Assembly: GCF_003611035.1 (NCBI RefSeq)
Contig: NZ_CP030033.1
Location: forward strand, 1 to 64,000
Direction of reading: 5' to 3'
Length of the DNA: 64,000 nt
Source of the DNA: Cryobacterium soli
GTDB lineage: Bacteria; Actinomycetota; Actinomycetes; Actinomycetales; Microbacteriaceae
Shown here: piece by piece, positions 8,177-16,802 of the stretch
Position numbering within the stretch: the first letter of the stretch is position 1
Layout: the number at the start of each line of letters is the position of its first letter
Notes under the pieces: model-generated
Seen by the model: only the letters and a program-made list of their open reading frames with translations
Told to the model about the DNA's origin: nothing
Databases searched by the model: none
Position numbers and translations under genes: made by a program

Positions 8177-8864
8177 CCTGGGAGCCGCGTCGCCGGTGCC
8201 GGCCGGCTCTGGCGCGTCCGGCGATGCAACGGGTATCGGCGCCCTGCTGACCCCGGTGCGTGATGCTGTGCGGGCCCTCGGTCGCCACCGGGCGGGCGAG
8301 CAGGCGGTGGTGCTCATCGACGGTCCGAGCGGGGCGGGCAAGAGCACCCTCGCCGATGCGCTCGTGGCCGCCTGGCCGGGACCGGTCACGCCCACCCTGG
8401 TGCGCCTCGACGACATCTACCCGGGCTGGGCCGGGCTGGAGGCGGCGATCGAACACATCCGCACTCAGGTGCTCGTTCCCCGGCACGCCGGGGCTCCGGC
8501 CCGGTGGCGCCGGTTCGACTGGACAACCGAGGCCCCGGCGGAGTGGCACTCCGTGCCCGCCGACCGACCGCTGATCGTCGAGGGATGCGGCACCCTGGCC
8601 GGGGCCCACGCGGCCGTGAGTGACGTGCGGGTGTGGCTGGATGCCGATGACGGCATCCGCAAGCAGCGCGCCCTGGCGAGGGACGGCGGGGTGTTCGAGG
8701 CGCACTGGGACCAGTGGCAACACGATTGGGCGGGCTACCGCGACCGGGAGACGCCCGAGCGGCAGGCCACGGTGCGGCTGCTGGCCACGCCGCCGCGCTC
8801 GCGCCCTCGGGCGGCGGCAGCGGACACGCCGTGGAACCCAGCCGAAAACGCGTCTCCGCAGTAG
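8163..8864 (+). CDS. P-loop ATP-binding protein, uridine-kinase-like
   Basis: Contains a Walker A LIDGPSGAGKSTLADAL, then LVRLDDIYPGW in the position of the substrate-binding aspartate segment of uridine/nucleoside kinases, and a C-terminal region with YRDRETPERQA. Short proteins of this kind are common in Microbacteriaceae and are annotated only as ATP-binding. The start is uncertain: TTG at 8163 gives a short overlap with ykoC, and GTG at 8196 gives a slightly shorter protein. Substrate unknown. Position right after the thiamine transporter raises, but does not show, a link to vitamin phosphorylation. Confidence 0.7.
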   Translation: MSSPDLGAASPVPAGSGASGDATGIGALLTPVRDAVRALGRHRAGEQAVVLIDGPSGAGKSTLADALVAAWPGPVTPTLVRLDDIYPGWAGLEAAIEHIRTQVLVPRHAGAPARWRRFDWTTEAPAEWHSVPADRPLIVEGCGTLAGAHAAVSDVRVWLDADDGIRKQRALARDGGVFEAHWDQWQHDWAGYRDRETPERQATVRLLATPPRSRPRAAAADTPWNPAENASPQ

Positions 8865-8873
8865 GTTGGGGGT

Positions 8874-9149
8874 ATGACAACACCCCAGAGTGAGAACACC
8901 GAATACACCGTCGAGTTCGTGGACGGTCCCCTGGAGGGCCAGACGGACACCCGCGTGCTCCTGCACGGCAAGCACGACGAACGCATCAGCATGGTCGCCG
9001 CCGTCGACAGCATGGAATCGCTGTTCTGGTACGACGAGGTCGACGCCCGGGAGGTGCAGGGCAAGCTGCACGTGCGCTACGCCTTCGACTCCAGCGACAG
9101 TGACCCGGTCGAGTCGAACGATGAGCCCGACAGAGGCTCAGCTCTCTGA
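8874..9149 (+). CDS. Unrecognised small acidic protein
   Basis: A 91-residue acidic protein starting 9 bp after the P-loop gene and probably in the same transcript. It has alternating strands (YTVEFVDGPLEGQTDTRVLL) and a disordered acidic C-terminus (SDSDPVESNDEPDRG). No motif or family recognised; similar small beta-rich proteins are conserved among Microbacteriaceae but uncharacterised. Confidence 0.65.
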   Translation: MTTPQSENTEYTVEFVDGPLEGQTDTRVLLHGKHDERISMVAAVDSMESLFWYDEVDAREVQGKLHVRYAFDSSDSDPVESNDEPDRGSAL

Positions 9150-9259
9150 CACCACCGCAGGTCAGCGCCGGTCCCGGGATACCCGGGCCGGCGCTTGCTG
9201 TAGTGCCGCCGTGGTGTATCCGCGCCGTGTTGTCGGTGCCGCTCAGTGTCGGCGGCGTG

Positions 9260-10561
9260 CTACTGGGCTTCGATGAGCGCGGTGATCAGTGGAACCGGGT
9301 GCATCAGCCGCCAGCCCGGACCGGGGTCGGTCAGGCTGCTCTCCAGCTTGAGGTTCGACGACACGCTCTCACCGAACGCGTCGACCGTGACCCGACCGAC
9401 AGCGTTCCCCGCACGTCCGGTGGCCACGGCGTCCAGATCCACGACGACCTCGCCCGGGCTGGCGGCCTGCCAGCCGAAGCGGGTCTTTGGCGTGCCGACG
9501 ACGGCATCGGCCGTATCGCCCCACGCGGTCGTGAGGGTGGCGTAGACGTCCCCCTGCGTCAGCACCGGCAGCTGCGTGACCCCCGCGCGGGCCGAGGTCA
9601 TCAGGGCCGTCAGATCGGCGGTGAGAGTGTCGTAATCGGGTTCGCCGAGGAACGCGCCCGCGAAGGTGAAGGTCTCCGTCTCGACGGTCACGGCCGCGGT
9701 GAAGAGGAAGCAGACGCCGCCGGCATCCGTGTAGCTGCGTGAGATGCCGGTGATGCCCTCGTCGGGAAGGTAGGCGGTGGTGTTGTTGACCCCACGTTGG
9801 CCGACCAGCGCCGAGGCAGGCTTGGCGATGATGTCCGCGATGACCGGGTTGGTCGCGGCGAGAGCTGCAATACGGGCCAGATCGGCGCCCGTGCCGGCGC
9901 TCCCGTCGGCCAGGCCGTTCGCATCGACGACGGTGGTGTCGTCCATCCCGTTGGCGGCCAGCCACTCGTTCGCGGCGGCGAGATACGCGTCGACGGAACC
10001 GAAGGCCCAGCGGGCGAGGGTGTCTGCATGGTTGTTGCTGGAGCCGAGGATCATGGCCTGCAGCATTTCGCGTTCGGTCCAGCTCTCACCGGGAAACACG
10101 ATGACGGTCCGGGCATCCTCGGCCGTGTAGTCGAGGTAATCCTGGTAGTCCGCGGTGACGAGCGAGTAGGCCGGGCCGGCCTCGCCCGCCGCGAGGGGCT
10201 TGGCGTCGAGCACCACGAGCGCGGTGATGATCTTGGCGGCGGACGCCATCGGAAGGGCTTCAGCGCCGCCGCCGGTCGCGATCGGGGCTGCGCCCAGCGC
10301 AGCGGTGTCGGGGGCGGTTGACTCGTCGGCGTCGTCGTCCGCGGCGGCTTCCGAGACCGGGGTGAGGGCCAGGATCCCGCTCGTCCCGGCGACCGGAAGT
10401 ACCGGGGTGGATGCCGCGACCGGAGCGGCCGGCTCGGTGAGCGTCACAGCGGCGGTGGGCAGCGGGCCCAGCAGGGTGGCGGGTCCGTAGACTCCGATCA
10501 TCAGGATCACGAGCGTTCCCACCGAAACACCGATCACACGGCCGGGACGAAATCTGCTCAT
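9260..10561 (-). CDS. D-alanyl-D-alanine carboxypeptidase-like protein with degenerate KTG motif
   Basis: A 433-residue protein with an N-terminal membrane anchor (residues 9-31) and a roughly 70-residue disordered Ala/Pro/Asp linker, then an S11-type penicillin-binding domain outside the membrane. The nucleophile motif SAAK (107-110) and the second motif GSSNN (173-177) are present. At the third motif, where the family has KTGYT, this protein reads SRSYTDAGG (274-276 are Ser-Arg-Ser). The lysine that orients the substrate carboxylate is thus missing. It may be a regulatory or weakly active homologue. The family trims peptidoglycan stem peptides. Confidence 0.8.
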   Translation of the reverse strand: MSRFRPGRVIGVSVGTLVILMIGVYGPATLLGPLPTAAVTLTEPAAPVAASTPVLPVAGTSGILALTPVSEAAADDDADESTAPDTAALGAAPIATGGGAEALPMASAAKIITALVVLDAKPLAAGEAGPAYSLVTADYQDYLDYTAEDARTVIVFPGESWTEREMLQAMILGSSNNHADTLARWAFGSVDAYLAAANEWLAANGMDDTTVVDANGLADGSAGTGADLARIAALAATNPVIADIIAKPASALVGQRGVNNTTAYLPDEGITGISRSYTDAGGVCFLFTAAVTVETETFTFAGAFLGEPDYDTLTADLTALMTSARAGVTQLPVLTQGDVYATLTTAWGDTADAVVGTPKTRFGWQAASPGEVVVDLDAVATGRAGNAVGRVTVDAFGESVSSNLKLESSLTDPGPGWRLMHPVPLITALIEAQ

Positions 10562-10583
10562 GATTCAGGGTAGCCGTTTCGGG

Positions 10584-10934
10584 TCAGGCCCAGCCCAGGT
10601 CGTGCAGCCTGTCGTCGTCGATCCCGTAGAAATGCGCGATCTCGTGCACCAGGGTCACGTGCACCTCGTCCCGGAGCTCGTCGAGATCGGCCACGATCGC
10701 CAGGAGAGGTTCGCGGAAGATGATGATGCGGTCGGGCATCTCGCCGAAACCGTACTGGCCGCGTTCGGTCAGGGCGACGCCGTCGTACAGGCCGAGGGTG
10801 TCCAGGCTTCCGTCCTCAGGACGGTCCTCCACCACGAAAATGACGTTGTCGAGGCCGTCGACCATGTCGTCGGGGAGCAGGTCGAGTTCGTCGATGACGA
10901 GACGTTCGAAGTCGTCGTGGCTGAGCGTGAGCAT
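10584..10934 (-). CDS. Small zincin-like metallopeptidase family protein
   Basis: A 116-residue protein carrying HEIAHFYGIDDDRL near its C-terminus, the HExxH-type zinc motif of the DUF1025/minimal metallopeptidase family. The N-terminal part (LTLSHDDFERLVIDELDLLP) and DRIIIFREPL match the usual order in this compact family. Substrate unknown; cytoplasmic. It lies 22 bp from the PBP-like gene's start, in the same direction, with tRNA-His just upstream. Confidence 0.85.
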   Translation of the reverse strand: MLTLSHDDFERLVIDELDLLPDDMVDGLDNVIFVVEDRPEDGSLDTLGLYDGVALTERGQYGFGEMPDRIIIFREPLLAIVADLDELRDEVHVTLVHEIAHFYGIDDDRLHDLGWA

Positions 10935-11001
10935 CCACTCAGCATGACACGCGTTAAAGCAGAAAGTCCCGGCCTCTGTCGAGACCGGGACTTTTCTGAC
11001 G

Positions 11002-11078
11002 TGGGGTGAGTAACGGGGCTTGAACCCGCGACCTCCTGGACCACAACCAGGCGCTCTACCAGCTGAGCTATACCCACC
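11002..11078 (-). tRNA. tRNA-His (GTG anticodon)
   Basis: Folds as a complete cloverleaf with acceptor GTGGGTA/TACTCAC (one G-U pair), anticodon stem CCTGG/CCAGG and loop TTGTGGT. The base before the acceptor is G in the gene, as expected for the G-1 of tRNA-His, and the 3' CCA is encoded. Confidence 0.95.
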
Positions 11079-11122
11079 ATGTGCTGCTTCCCTCTGTCAG
11101 CGAAGGCAACTCAAGAATTCTA

Positions 11123-11743
11123 TTACACGTTTTGGGCGAAGATGTTCACAACGGCCGCTGCGTGCGATTTTGCTTCGGCACTCGTGGGTCCGGGGTCGGG
11201 CACAAAGACGCTCTGGCGGTAGTACGCGAGCTCACGAATCGACTCGAGGATGTCGGCGAGGGCCCGGTGGCCGCCGTCCTTGGCGGGTGCGTTGAAGTAC
11301 GCGCGCGGGAACCAACGGTGGGCGAGTTCCTTGATGGAGGAGACATCCACATTGCGGTAGTGCAGCTGCTTGTCCAGGCGCGGCATGTACCGCGCCAGGA
11401 AGGCACGGTCGGTGCCGATCGAGTTCCCCGCGAGGGGAGCCCGCTGGTCCTCTGGCACGAAACGCAGCACGTATTCGAGCACCTGGTACTCGGCCTCGGC
11501 CACGCTCACACCGTTCGGGATCTCCTCGATGAGCCCGGAGGAGGTGTGCATGTTGCGCACGAAGTCGCCCATGTTCTCCAGGGCCGAGGCATCCGGCTTG
11601 ATCACGATGTCGAGCCCGGGGTCGAGGATGTTGAGGTCGAAGTCGGTGACGACCACCGCAATCTCCACGAGTTCGTCGGAATTGATGTCGAGCCCGGTCA
11701 TTTCACAGTCGATCCACACCAACCGGTCACTGCTGTTTGTCAT
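11123..11743 (-). CDS. orn: Oligoribonuclease
   Basis: A 206-residue DEDDh exonuclease that degrades 2-5 nt RNA and pGpG to mononucleotides. [10 protein letters not shown] is the ExoI motif, followed by the family hallmark HTSSGL, ExoII-type [16 protein letters not shown], and ExoIII with [11 protein letters not shown]. Length fits the family. It is transcribed leftward toward the tRNA-His gene. Confidence 0.95.
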   Translation of the reverse strand: MTNSSDRLVWIDCEMTGLDINSDELVEIAVVVTDFDLNILDPGLDIVIKPDASALENMGDFVRNMHTSSGLIEEIPNGVSVAEAEYQVLEYVLRFVPEDQRAPLAGNSIGTDRAFLARYMPRLDKQLHYRNVDVSSIKELAHRWFPRAYFNAPAKDGGHRALADILESIRELAYYRQSVFVPDPGPTSAEAKSHAAAVVNIFAQNV

Positions 11744-11807
11744 GGGGCGAGTCTAGCGGGGGGCCCCGACAGGTCATCGGGCCGGTGGGCTCGTAGACTT
11801 GCCTGCG

Positions 11808-12026
11808 ATGCTTACAACACTCGCCGTCCTGCTGCTCCTCAACGCCGTGTGGAACGTGGTGGTCTGGCCGCGTTTCTACAAGCGGGTCAGCCAAGACGAC
11901 CGCGCCCGGGATGCGTCGGGCAAGCCGACGCCCTTCCTCATCGTGCACGCCGTGCTGGTGGGCGTCTCCCTGCTTCTCGCCGCCGTGTCGGCCGTCGTGG
12001 CCGTCATCGCGCTGGTCAACGGTTAG
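11808..12026 (+). CDS. SCO4848-type small membrane protein
   Basis: A 72-residue protein with two hydrophobic segments (about residues 1-20 and 43-68) flanking a basic loop containing WPRFYKRVSQDDRA and KPTPFLIVH. This is the layout of the conserved actinobacterial SCO4848 family of unknown function. ATG at 11808 is preferred over an in-frame TTG at 11799. Confidence 0.7.
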   Translation: MLTTLAVLLLLNAVWNVVVWPRFYKRVSQDDRARDASGKPTPFLIVHAVLVGVSLLLAAVSAVVAVIALVNG

Positions 12027-12035
12027 GAGCCGCAC

Positions 12036-12296
12036 ATGGAGCTGATCTTCTTCTCCTCGGCGTTCTGCGAGCCCTGCGTGCAGACCCGGGCGATTCTCAC
12101 CGAGGTCGAACGGCTCGTCCCCGCCGCGACCGTGCGGGAGTTGGATGTGGCCAGGGACAACGCCGAAGCCGAGGCGGCCGGCATCCGCAACACCCCCACG
12201 ATCGTCGTGCGGAATGCTGCCGGTGACGAGGTGTTCCGCGCGTCGGGAGTGCCCACGCTCGCGCAGGTGCTGGTCGCGACCGCGAAAGCGCTCTGA
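12036..12296 (+). CDS. Thioredoxin-fold protein with CxxC
   Basis: An 86-residue thioredoxin-like protein with the redox motif CEPC after the first strand (ELIFFSSAFCEPC) and the cis-proline segment RNTPTIVV. It is shorter than a full thioredoxin, closer to glutaredoxin-like members. It begins 9 bp after the SCO4848-type gene, suggesting one transcript. Partner unknown. Confidence 0.82.
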   Translation: MELIFFSSAFCEPCVQTRAILTEVERLVPAATVRELDVARDNAEAEAAGIRNTPTIVVRNAAGDEVFRASGVPTLAQVLVATAKAL

Positions 12297-12358
12297 ACCG
12301 TATAGCTCGCGCAAGGCGAGGTCGCGGGCGCGACTGCGGTATCGTTGAAGCGCTATGC

Positions 12359-12431
12359 GCCCCCGTAGCTCAGGGGATAGAGCAGGAGCCTTCTAATCTC
12401 TTTGTCGCAGGTTCGAATCCTGCCGGGGGCA
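12359..12431 (+). tRNA. tRNA-Arg (TCT anticodon)
   Basis: Acceptor GCCCCCG/CGGGGGC, D arm GCTCAGGGGATAGAGC, anticodon loop CTTCTAA and T arm CAGGTTCGAATCCTG are all present. CCA is not encoded. A terminator-like hairpin follows at once. Confidence 0.93.
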
Positions 12432-12437
12432 CAGCAC

Positions 12438-12470
12438 AACCCCGCCGGCTGGTCCGGCGGGGTTGTTTTC
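12438..12470 (+). terminator. Rho-independent terminator after tRNA-Arg
   Basis: An 11-bp perfect stem AACCCCGCCGG / CCGGCGGGGTT with loop CTGGT, followed by GTTTTC. Confidence 0.85.
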
Positions 12471-12571
12471 TTGCACGGACAATGCACGGATGTGCAGCGC
12501 GGCCCGGGTGCACACGATGCTCTCAGCCTGGATAGGACTGCCCTCGCTGCCCGACTTGATAGATTCGTGAC

Positions 12572-13393
12572 ATGCGAGAACACCAGGCGCGAATCATCGC
12601 GGAACTGCACGTCACCCCGACTATCGACCCGGCCGCCGAGATCCGTCGACGGGTCGACTTCCTCAAGGATTACCTGTTGGCCAGCGGCGCTAGGGGGCTG
12701 ATCCTCGGGATCAGCGGCGGCCAGGACTCGTCCCTGGCCGGGCGACTCTGCCAGCTCGCCGTCGAGGAGCTCACCGTGGAGGGGCACACCCCACGGTTCG
12801 TGCCCGTGCGACTGCCGTATGCGGTGCAGCGCGACGAGGACGACGCCCAGCTCGCCCTGGAGTTCATCGGCGCGGCGTCGTCCCTCACCTTCAATATCCA
12901 GCGCGCCGTCGATGGCTTCGAGGCCGAATTCGCCGACAGCACCGGCGCGCCCATGCCCGACTTCGACAAGGGCAACGTCAAGGCCCGTTCGCGGATGATC
13001 GCGCAATACGCCATCGCCGGAGCCGGCGGGCTGCTCGTGGTGGGAACCGACCACGCCGCCGAGGCCGTCACCGGGTTCTTCACCAAGTACGGTGACGGTG
13101 GCGCCGACCTGCTGCCGCTGACCGGCCTCACCAAGCGCCAGGGCCGGGCCCTGCTGATGGAGCTCGGCGCGCCCGAACACCTGTACCTCAAGGCGCCAAC
13201 GGCCGACCTGCTCGACGACAACCCCGGCCAGACCGACGAGGCCAACCTCGGCATGCAGTACGAGCACATCGACGACTTCCTCGAGGGCAAGGACGTCGAC
13301 GCCGACGTGGCCGAAGCAATCGAGCGGCGGTATCTCAGCACCGAGCACAAGCGCCAGGTTCCGGCATCCCTCTTCGACGACTGGTGGAAGTAG
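12572..13393 (+). CDS. nadE: NH3-dependent NAD(+) synthetase
   Basis: A 273-residue enzyme converting deamido-NAD to NAD with ammonia and ATP. The PP-loop is [12 protein letters not shown]; the family segments [46 protein letters not shown] and [14 protein letters not shown] follow in order. No glutaminase domain is present, so free ammonia is used. A strong hairpin follows the stop codon. Confidence 0.96.
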   Translation: MREHQARIIAELHVTPTIDPAAEIRRRVDFLKDYLLASGARGLILGISGGQDSSLAGRLCQLAVEELTVEGHTPRFVPVRLPYAVQRDEDDAQLALEFIGAASSLTFNIQRAVDGFEAEFADSTGAPMPDFDKGNVKARSRMIAQYAIAGAGGLLVVGTDHAAEAVTGFFTKYGDGGADLLPLTGLTKRQGRALLMELGAPEHLYLKAPTADLLDDNPGQTDEANLGMQYEHIDDFLEGKDVDADVAEAIERRYLSTEHKRQVPASLFDDWWK

Positions 13394-13417
13394 CCGCGCG
13401 GACGATCCCGTACCAGA

Positions 13418-13455
13418 ACACAGGCCGGCCCGCTCGAGAGCGGGCCGGCCTGTGT
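13418..13455. terminator. Bidirectional terminator between nadE and convergent gene
   Basis: A 17-bp perfect inverted repeat (ACACAGGCCGGCCCGCT and its complement) around a CGAG tetraloop, located between two convergent genes. The T-run is short on both sides. Confidence 0.8.
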
Positions 13456-13469
13456 GACTGTTGTGCCGG

Positions 13470-14192
13470 TTACGGGTTGGGCAGCGGAGCCGGACGTACC
13501 TCGAGGGCCTGCACATCGTCCAGCAGACGCTGGGTCTCCGTGGACGGGTACGCGGCCGGCGCTGAGGCTGCCGCGGGAACGTAGCCGAGAGGCTGCGGGC
13601 CCGAGGTGGACGAGGTCGCGGGGGCGGCGTGCTGGTCGTGGTGCTGCTGGGCCACCCAGGCGTCCTGCTCGGCCAGGAGATTCTTCTCCGTGGTCGTGTT
13701 CTGCGTCTTCCACCGGTCCAGGTCGCCCTGGAAGATCTTGCGGGCGCGAGACGGCTTGTTCTGCCAGTCGATCAGGCGGTCGCGGAACTCCACGAGGGCC
13801 GGCTCGAGCTGGTAGCCGAAGGTTGCCGAGCTGCGCTTGAGCTCGGCAAGCTGGTGGGCGGCCCAGTCGGCCGCGATGTTGGCGCCCTTGATGGGAAGCA
13901 ACCGCACCTGGATGTCGGCCAGACCCACAGCGCGGTCGTTCAACACCTGTTCCTGCGGCGTCAGCGAGTTCCAGACGGACGCCTCGGTCGCGGCATCCAC
14001 GATCGTGCCGATGGCCGAGGCCTTCAGCGCGCGGTCGTGCTGGGCGATCAGACGCTTGATCGCGCCACGCGCGATCCAGGCCGCCAGGAGGCTGGCCACG
14101 ATAATGGCGACGATCAGCACGACGGCGCTGAAAATCACGGGCTGGTTCCTGGTCGCTGAGAGCCAGGTTACGAAATCATTCCACCACTGCAT
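13470..14192 (-). CDS. Unrecognised single-pass membrane protein
   Basis: A 240-residue protein with one N-terminal transmembrane helix (about residues 18-40, PVIFSAVVLIVAIIVASLLA), a soluble alpha-helical region and a Pro/Ala/Ser/His-rich disordered C-terminus. The orientation suggests a cytoplasmic helical domain. Homologues appear in Microbacteriaceae as hypothetical proteins. No catalytic motif seen. Confidence 0.7.
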   Translation of the reverse strand: MQWWNDFVTWLSATRNQPVIFSAVVLIVAIIVASLLAAWIARGAIKRLIAQHDRALKASAIGTIVDAATEASVWNSLTPQEQVLNDRAVGLADIQVRLLPIKGANIAADWAAHQLAELKRSSATFGYQLEPALVEFRDRLIDWQNKPSRARKIFQGDLDRWKTQNTTTEKNLLAEQDAWVAQQHHDQHAAPATSSTSGPQPLGYVPAAASAPAAYPSTETQRLLDDVQALEVRPAPLPNP

Positions 14193-14267
14193 GTGCGGAA
14201 GCGTACCTGCCAGAACCGGTGCTGACCGGGAGCACCCGCGGCGTGGCAGAACTCGCGGTCCTTTTGC

Positions 14268-15170
14268 CTACTGCCGGGCCGGCGCGATGCCGAGCGTGTC
14301 CCGGCTGAGCATCGCGGCACCCGCCACTGCCGCGGGCATCGCCACCACGGCGACGAACGGGATGAGGAAGAGCAGGTAGGCCGCAGCCCCGAAGCCGATG
14401 GCGACGGGCCGCCGGGAGCGAAGGGCCCGCCGCCGATCCCGCAGTGTGTAGCCGCGGGCGTCGAAGGCGAGACCGGTGAGCTCGACGCTCAGCAGCCAGC
14501 CGCCGAGCACCGCGCCGAGCACGGCCACGACGACCGGGCCGACGAGCGGCACAAAGCCGCCGGCGAGCAGCAGCATGCCCACCCCGATGGCCGGCAGGAG
14601 CAGCCGCAGGGCGTCGCCGACGGCGCGACGCAGGGAGCGCCAGAACCCGCGTTGCACGGCCGCCGGCGGATTGCCGAGCCGGGACTCCACCTCGGTCCAG
14701 ATGCGCTCGTAGAAAGGGTCGCCCACCACCAACGTCACGGCCGTGAACGTGTATACGGCCACGAGGGCGGCCACGATCACGAACACCAACGCCGCCGCCA
14801 CCCGGGTGGTGAGGATGAGAGGTTCGGCCCAGTGGTCCGCGAAGGGTGTGGCCCAGATGACGACGATGTCGAGGTTGACAAGCAGAACCACGATCCCGGC
14901 CAGATAGACGGCGCCCACGAGGAACGCGGGCAGCGCGCCGAGCAGCATCAGCCGCGGCGACGTGATCCACAGACCAAAACCGCGCCCCAGATACCCCACC
15001 CCGGTCAGGAGGTCTCCGAGCAGACCGCGCCGAGCATTCCCGGCAGGCGTCGCCGTTCCGGCGGGGGAGCCGACGAGGGACTCGGCGGGAGGTCTGGCGG
15101 CGGGAGGTGGGGCGGCAGGAGTGCCGGCCGGGGGTGGGGCGGCAGGCTCTGGCGTCGACTCGGGCGGCAT
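14268..15170 (-). CDS. EI24/CysZ-like integral membrane protein
   Basis: A 300-residue protein with a 50-residue Pro/Ala-rich cytoplasmic N-terminus, then an EI24-type domain with about four to six hydrophobic segments. The conserved soluble region VVGDPFYERIWTEVESRLG between the second and third helices is characteristic of the family. CysZ members transport sulfate, but actinobacterial members have not been assigned substrates and there is no sulfur gene nearby. Confidence 0.78.
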   Translation of the reverse strand: MPPESTPEPAAPPPAGTPAAPPPAARPPAESLVGSPAGTATPAGNARRGLLGDLLTGVGYLGRGFGLWITSPRLMLLGALPAFLVGAVYLAGIVVLLVNLDIVVIWATPFADHWAEPLILTTRVAAALVFVIVAALVAVYTFTAVTLVVGDPFYERIWTEVESRLGNPPAAVQRGFWRSLRRAVGDALRLLLPAIGVGMLLLAGGFVPLVGPVVVAVLGAVLGGWLLSVELTGLAFDARGYTLRDRRRALRSRRPVAIGFGAAAYLLFLIPFVAVVAMPAAVAGAAMLSRDTLGIAPARQ

Positions 15171-15225
15171 CGTGTCAGCGTACCGGTGGCCGGGCCGGCC
15201 CGGCTAGCCAGGGCGACGCGCGCAG

Positions 15226-15483
15226 TCACCGGAAGCAGTCGGCCGCGTCGTCGATCCGCCAGAACGCGCCCATCTCGATGCGCCGCGACGATGCGAGCAG
15301 CCGGCGGGCCAGGTAGCGTTCGGTGTCGCCGTGTCCCTCCCGTTCGATGTGGCCGAGCACGGCCCCCGATCTGTCGACCACACGCCACAGTCCGTCGCGA
15401 ACGGACACGAGACTGGGCCCGTGACGGTGCGCGGGAGTGGGACGGGCACTGTTCGGGCGGGTGTCTGCTGACAACGTGATCAT
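15226..15483 (-). CDS. Unrecognised small basic protein
   Basis: An 85-residue protein starting from ATG at 15483, 6 bp after GGAG; an in-frame GTG 12 bp upstream is less likely. The middle (GLWRVVDRSGAVLGHIE) is a beta-hairpin pattern, followed by ERYLARRLLASSRRIEMGAFW. Similar short proteins occur in Microbacteriaceae without known role. Confidence 0.6.
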   Translation of the reverse strand: MITLSADTRPNSARPTPAHRHGPSLVSVRDGLWRVVDRSGAVLGHIEREGHGDTERYLARRLLASSRRIEMGAFWRIDDAADCFR

Positions 15484-15598
15484 CGGGATCTCCACTGCGA
15501 CGGCGGGTCTGAATTGCGGATGCCCTCACGGTAGAGGCGACCACCGACATTCACCCGGATGCCGGCGGCCGCCGTCGCCTCGTGCTAGTTCATGCCGG

Positions 15599-16606
15599 CT
15601 AGTTCATGCCGGTGCCGTGCACGGCGTACGGTTCGATGCTGGCGATCTCGGCGGCGTCGAGCGCCGGTGCCTCCAGGGCGGCGACGGTCTGCTCGAGCTG
15701 GCCGATGCTGCTGGCCCCCACGAGCACGCTGGTGACCTGCGGCTGGCGCAAGATCCAGGTGACGGCGAGCTGGGCGAGGGTCTGGCCGCGGTCCGCCGCG
15801 ATGGTGTTCAGGGCGCGGGCGCGCTCAAGATAGGTCTCGCTGAGCGAGTTCTCGTTGAGGAACCGGCTGGTGGCCACCCTGGAATCGGCTGGAACCGTGC
15901 CGCCGAGGTAACGATCGGTGAGCAGGCCCTGGGCGAGGGGGGAGAAGACGATGCTGCCCATGCCCAGCTGGTCGAGCACTGGGAACAGGCCCTCCTCGAT
16001 GTGTCGGTCGAACATGGAGTAGCGCGGCTGGTGGATCAGCAGCGGGATCTTGTGCTCGGCCAGGGCGGCGTAGGCGGCGACGGTCTGCTCCGGGCTGTAG
16101 TTGGAGATGCCGGCGTAGAGCGCCTTGCCGGACTGCACGGCCGTGGCCAGGGCGCCCATGGTCTCCTCGATGGGGGTCTCGGGGTCGGGCCGGTGCGAGT
16201 AGAAGATATCGACGTAGTCCAGGCCGAGGCGGCCGAGGCTCGCGTCGAGGGAGGAGAGCAAGTACTTGCGGGAGCCGAAGTCGCCGTAAGGCCCCGCCCA
16301 CATGTCGTAGCCGGCCTTGCTGGAGATGATCATCTCGTCGCGGTACGGGCGGAAGTCCTCGGCGAAGATGCGACCGAAGTTCGTCTCGGCCGAGCCGGGA
16401 GGCGGGCCGTAGTTGTTAGCCAGGTCGAAGTGGGTCACGCCCAGGTCGAAGGCCCGGCGCAGGATGCCGCGCTGGGTGTCGATGGGGCGTTCGTGGCCGA
16501 AGTTGTGCCAGAGCCCCAGGGAAAGCGCGGGGAGCTTCAGGCCGCTCTTCCCGGTTCGGCGGTACGGCATCTTGGAATAGCGGTTCTCTGCAGCAGCGAA
16601 GGTCAT
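15599..16606 (-). CDS. Aldo/keto reductase (L-glyceraldehyde 3-phosphate reductase/YghZ type)
   Basis: A 335-residue NADPH-dependent reductase of the AKR14/YghZ group. The start YRRTGKSGLKLPALSLGLWHNFG, the ANNYGPPPGSAE segment carrying the catalytic tyrosine, HRPDPETPIEETM and the late GASSIGQLEQ are close to E. coli YghZ, which reduces L-glyceraldehyde 3-phosphate and detoxifies methylglyoxal. Divergent from ssb-like gene to the right. Confidence 0.9.
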   Translation of the reverse strand: MTFAAAENRYSKMPYRRTGKSGLKLPALSLGLWHNFGHERPIDTQRGILRRAFDLGVTHFDLANNYGPPPGSAETNFGRIFAEDFRPYRDEMIISSKAGYDMWAGPYGDFGSRKYLLSSLDASLGRLGLDYVDIFYSHRPDPETPIEETMGALATAVQSGKALYAGISNYSPEQTVAAYAALAEHKIPLLIHQPRYSMFDRHIEEGLFPVLDQLGMGSIVFSPLAQGLLTDRYLGGTVPADSRVATSRFLNENSLSETYLERARALNTIAADRGQTLAQLAVTWILRQPQVTSVLVGASSIGQLEQTVAALEAPALDAAEIASIEPYAVHGTGMN

Positions 16607-16802
16607 GAAGTCACTCTAGAACCGCCCCTCCTCCACAGCGGAACAGTGCGTGCTCTTGACCACACCCGCGGATGCGATGGCGACGGGCGTGGGCTCCTGG
16701 CAGAGAGTGGACGCAGCGCGGTCCCGGGCCACGAACCCGGCACGAGGACTGACCCGGGGCCGCGCCCGCCAGCCAACCGCCTCGTGCCAACTGGAGAGAG
16801 AA

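Noticed and set aside
6005..8416. An 803-codon open frame on the minus strand opposite ykoD-ykoC
   Set aside because: Arg/Ser/Pro-rich shadow of the ECF transporter genes, which carry clear ABC and EcfT motifs on the other strand.
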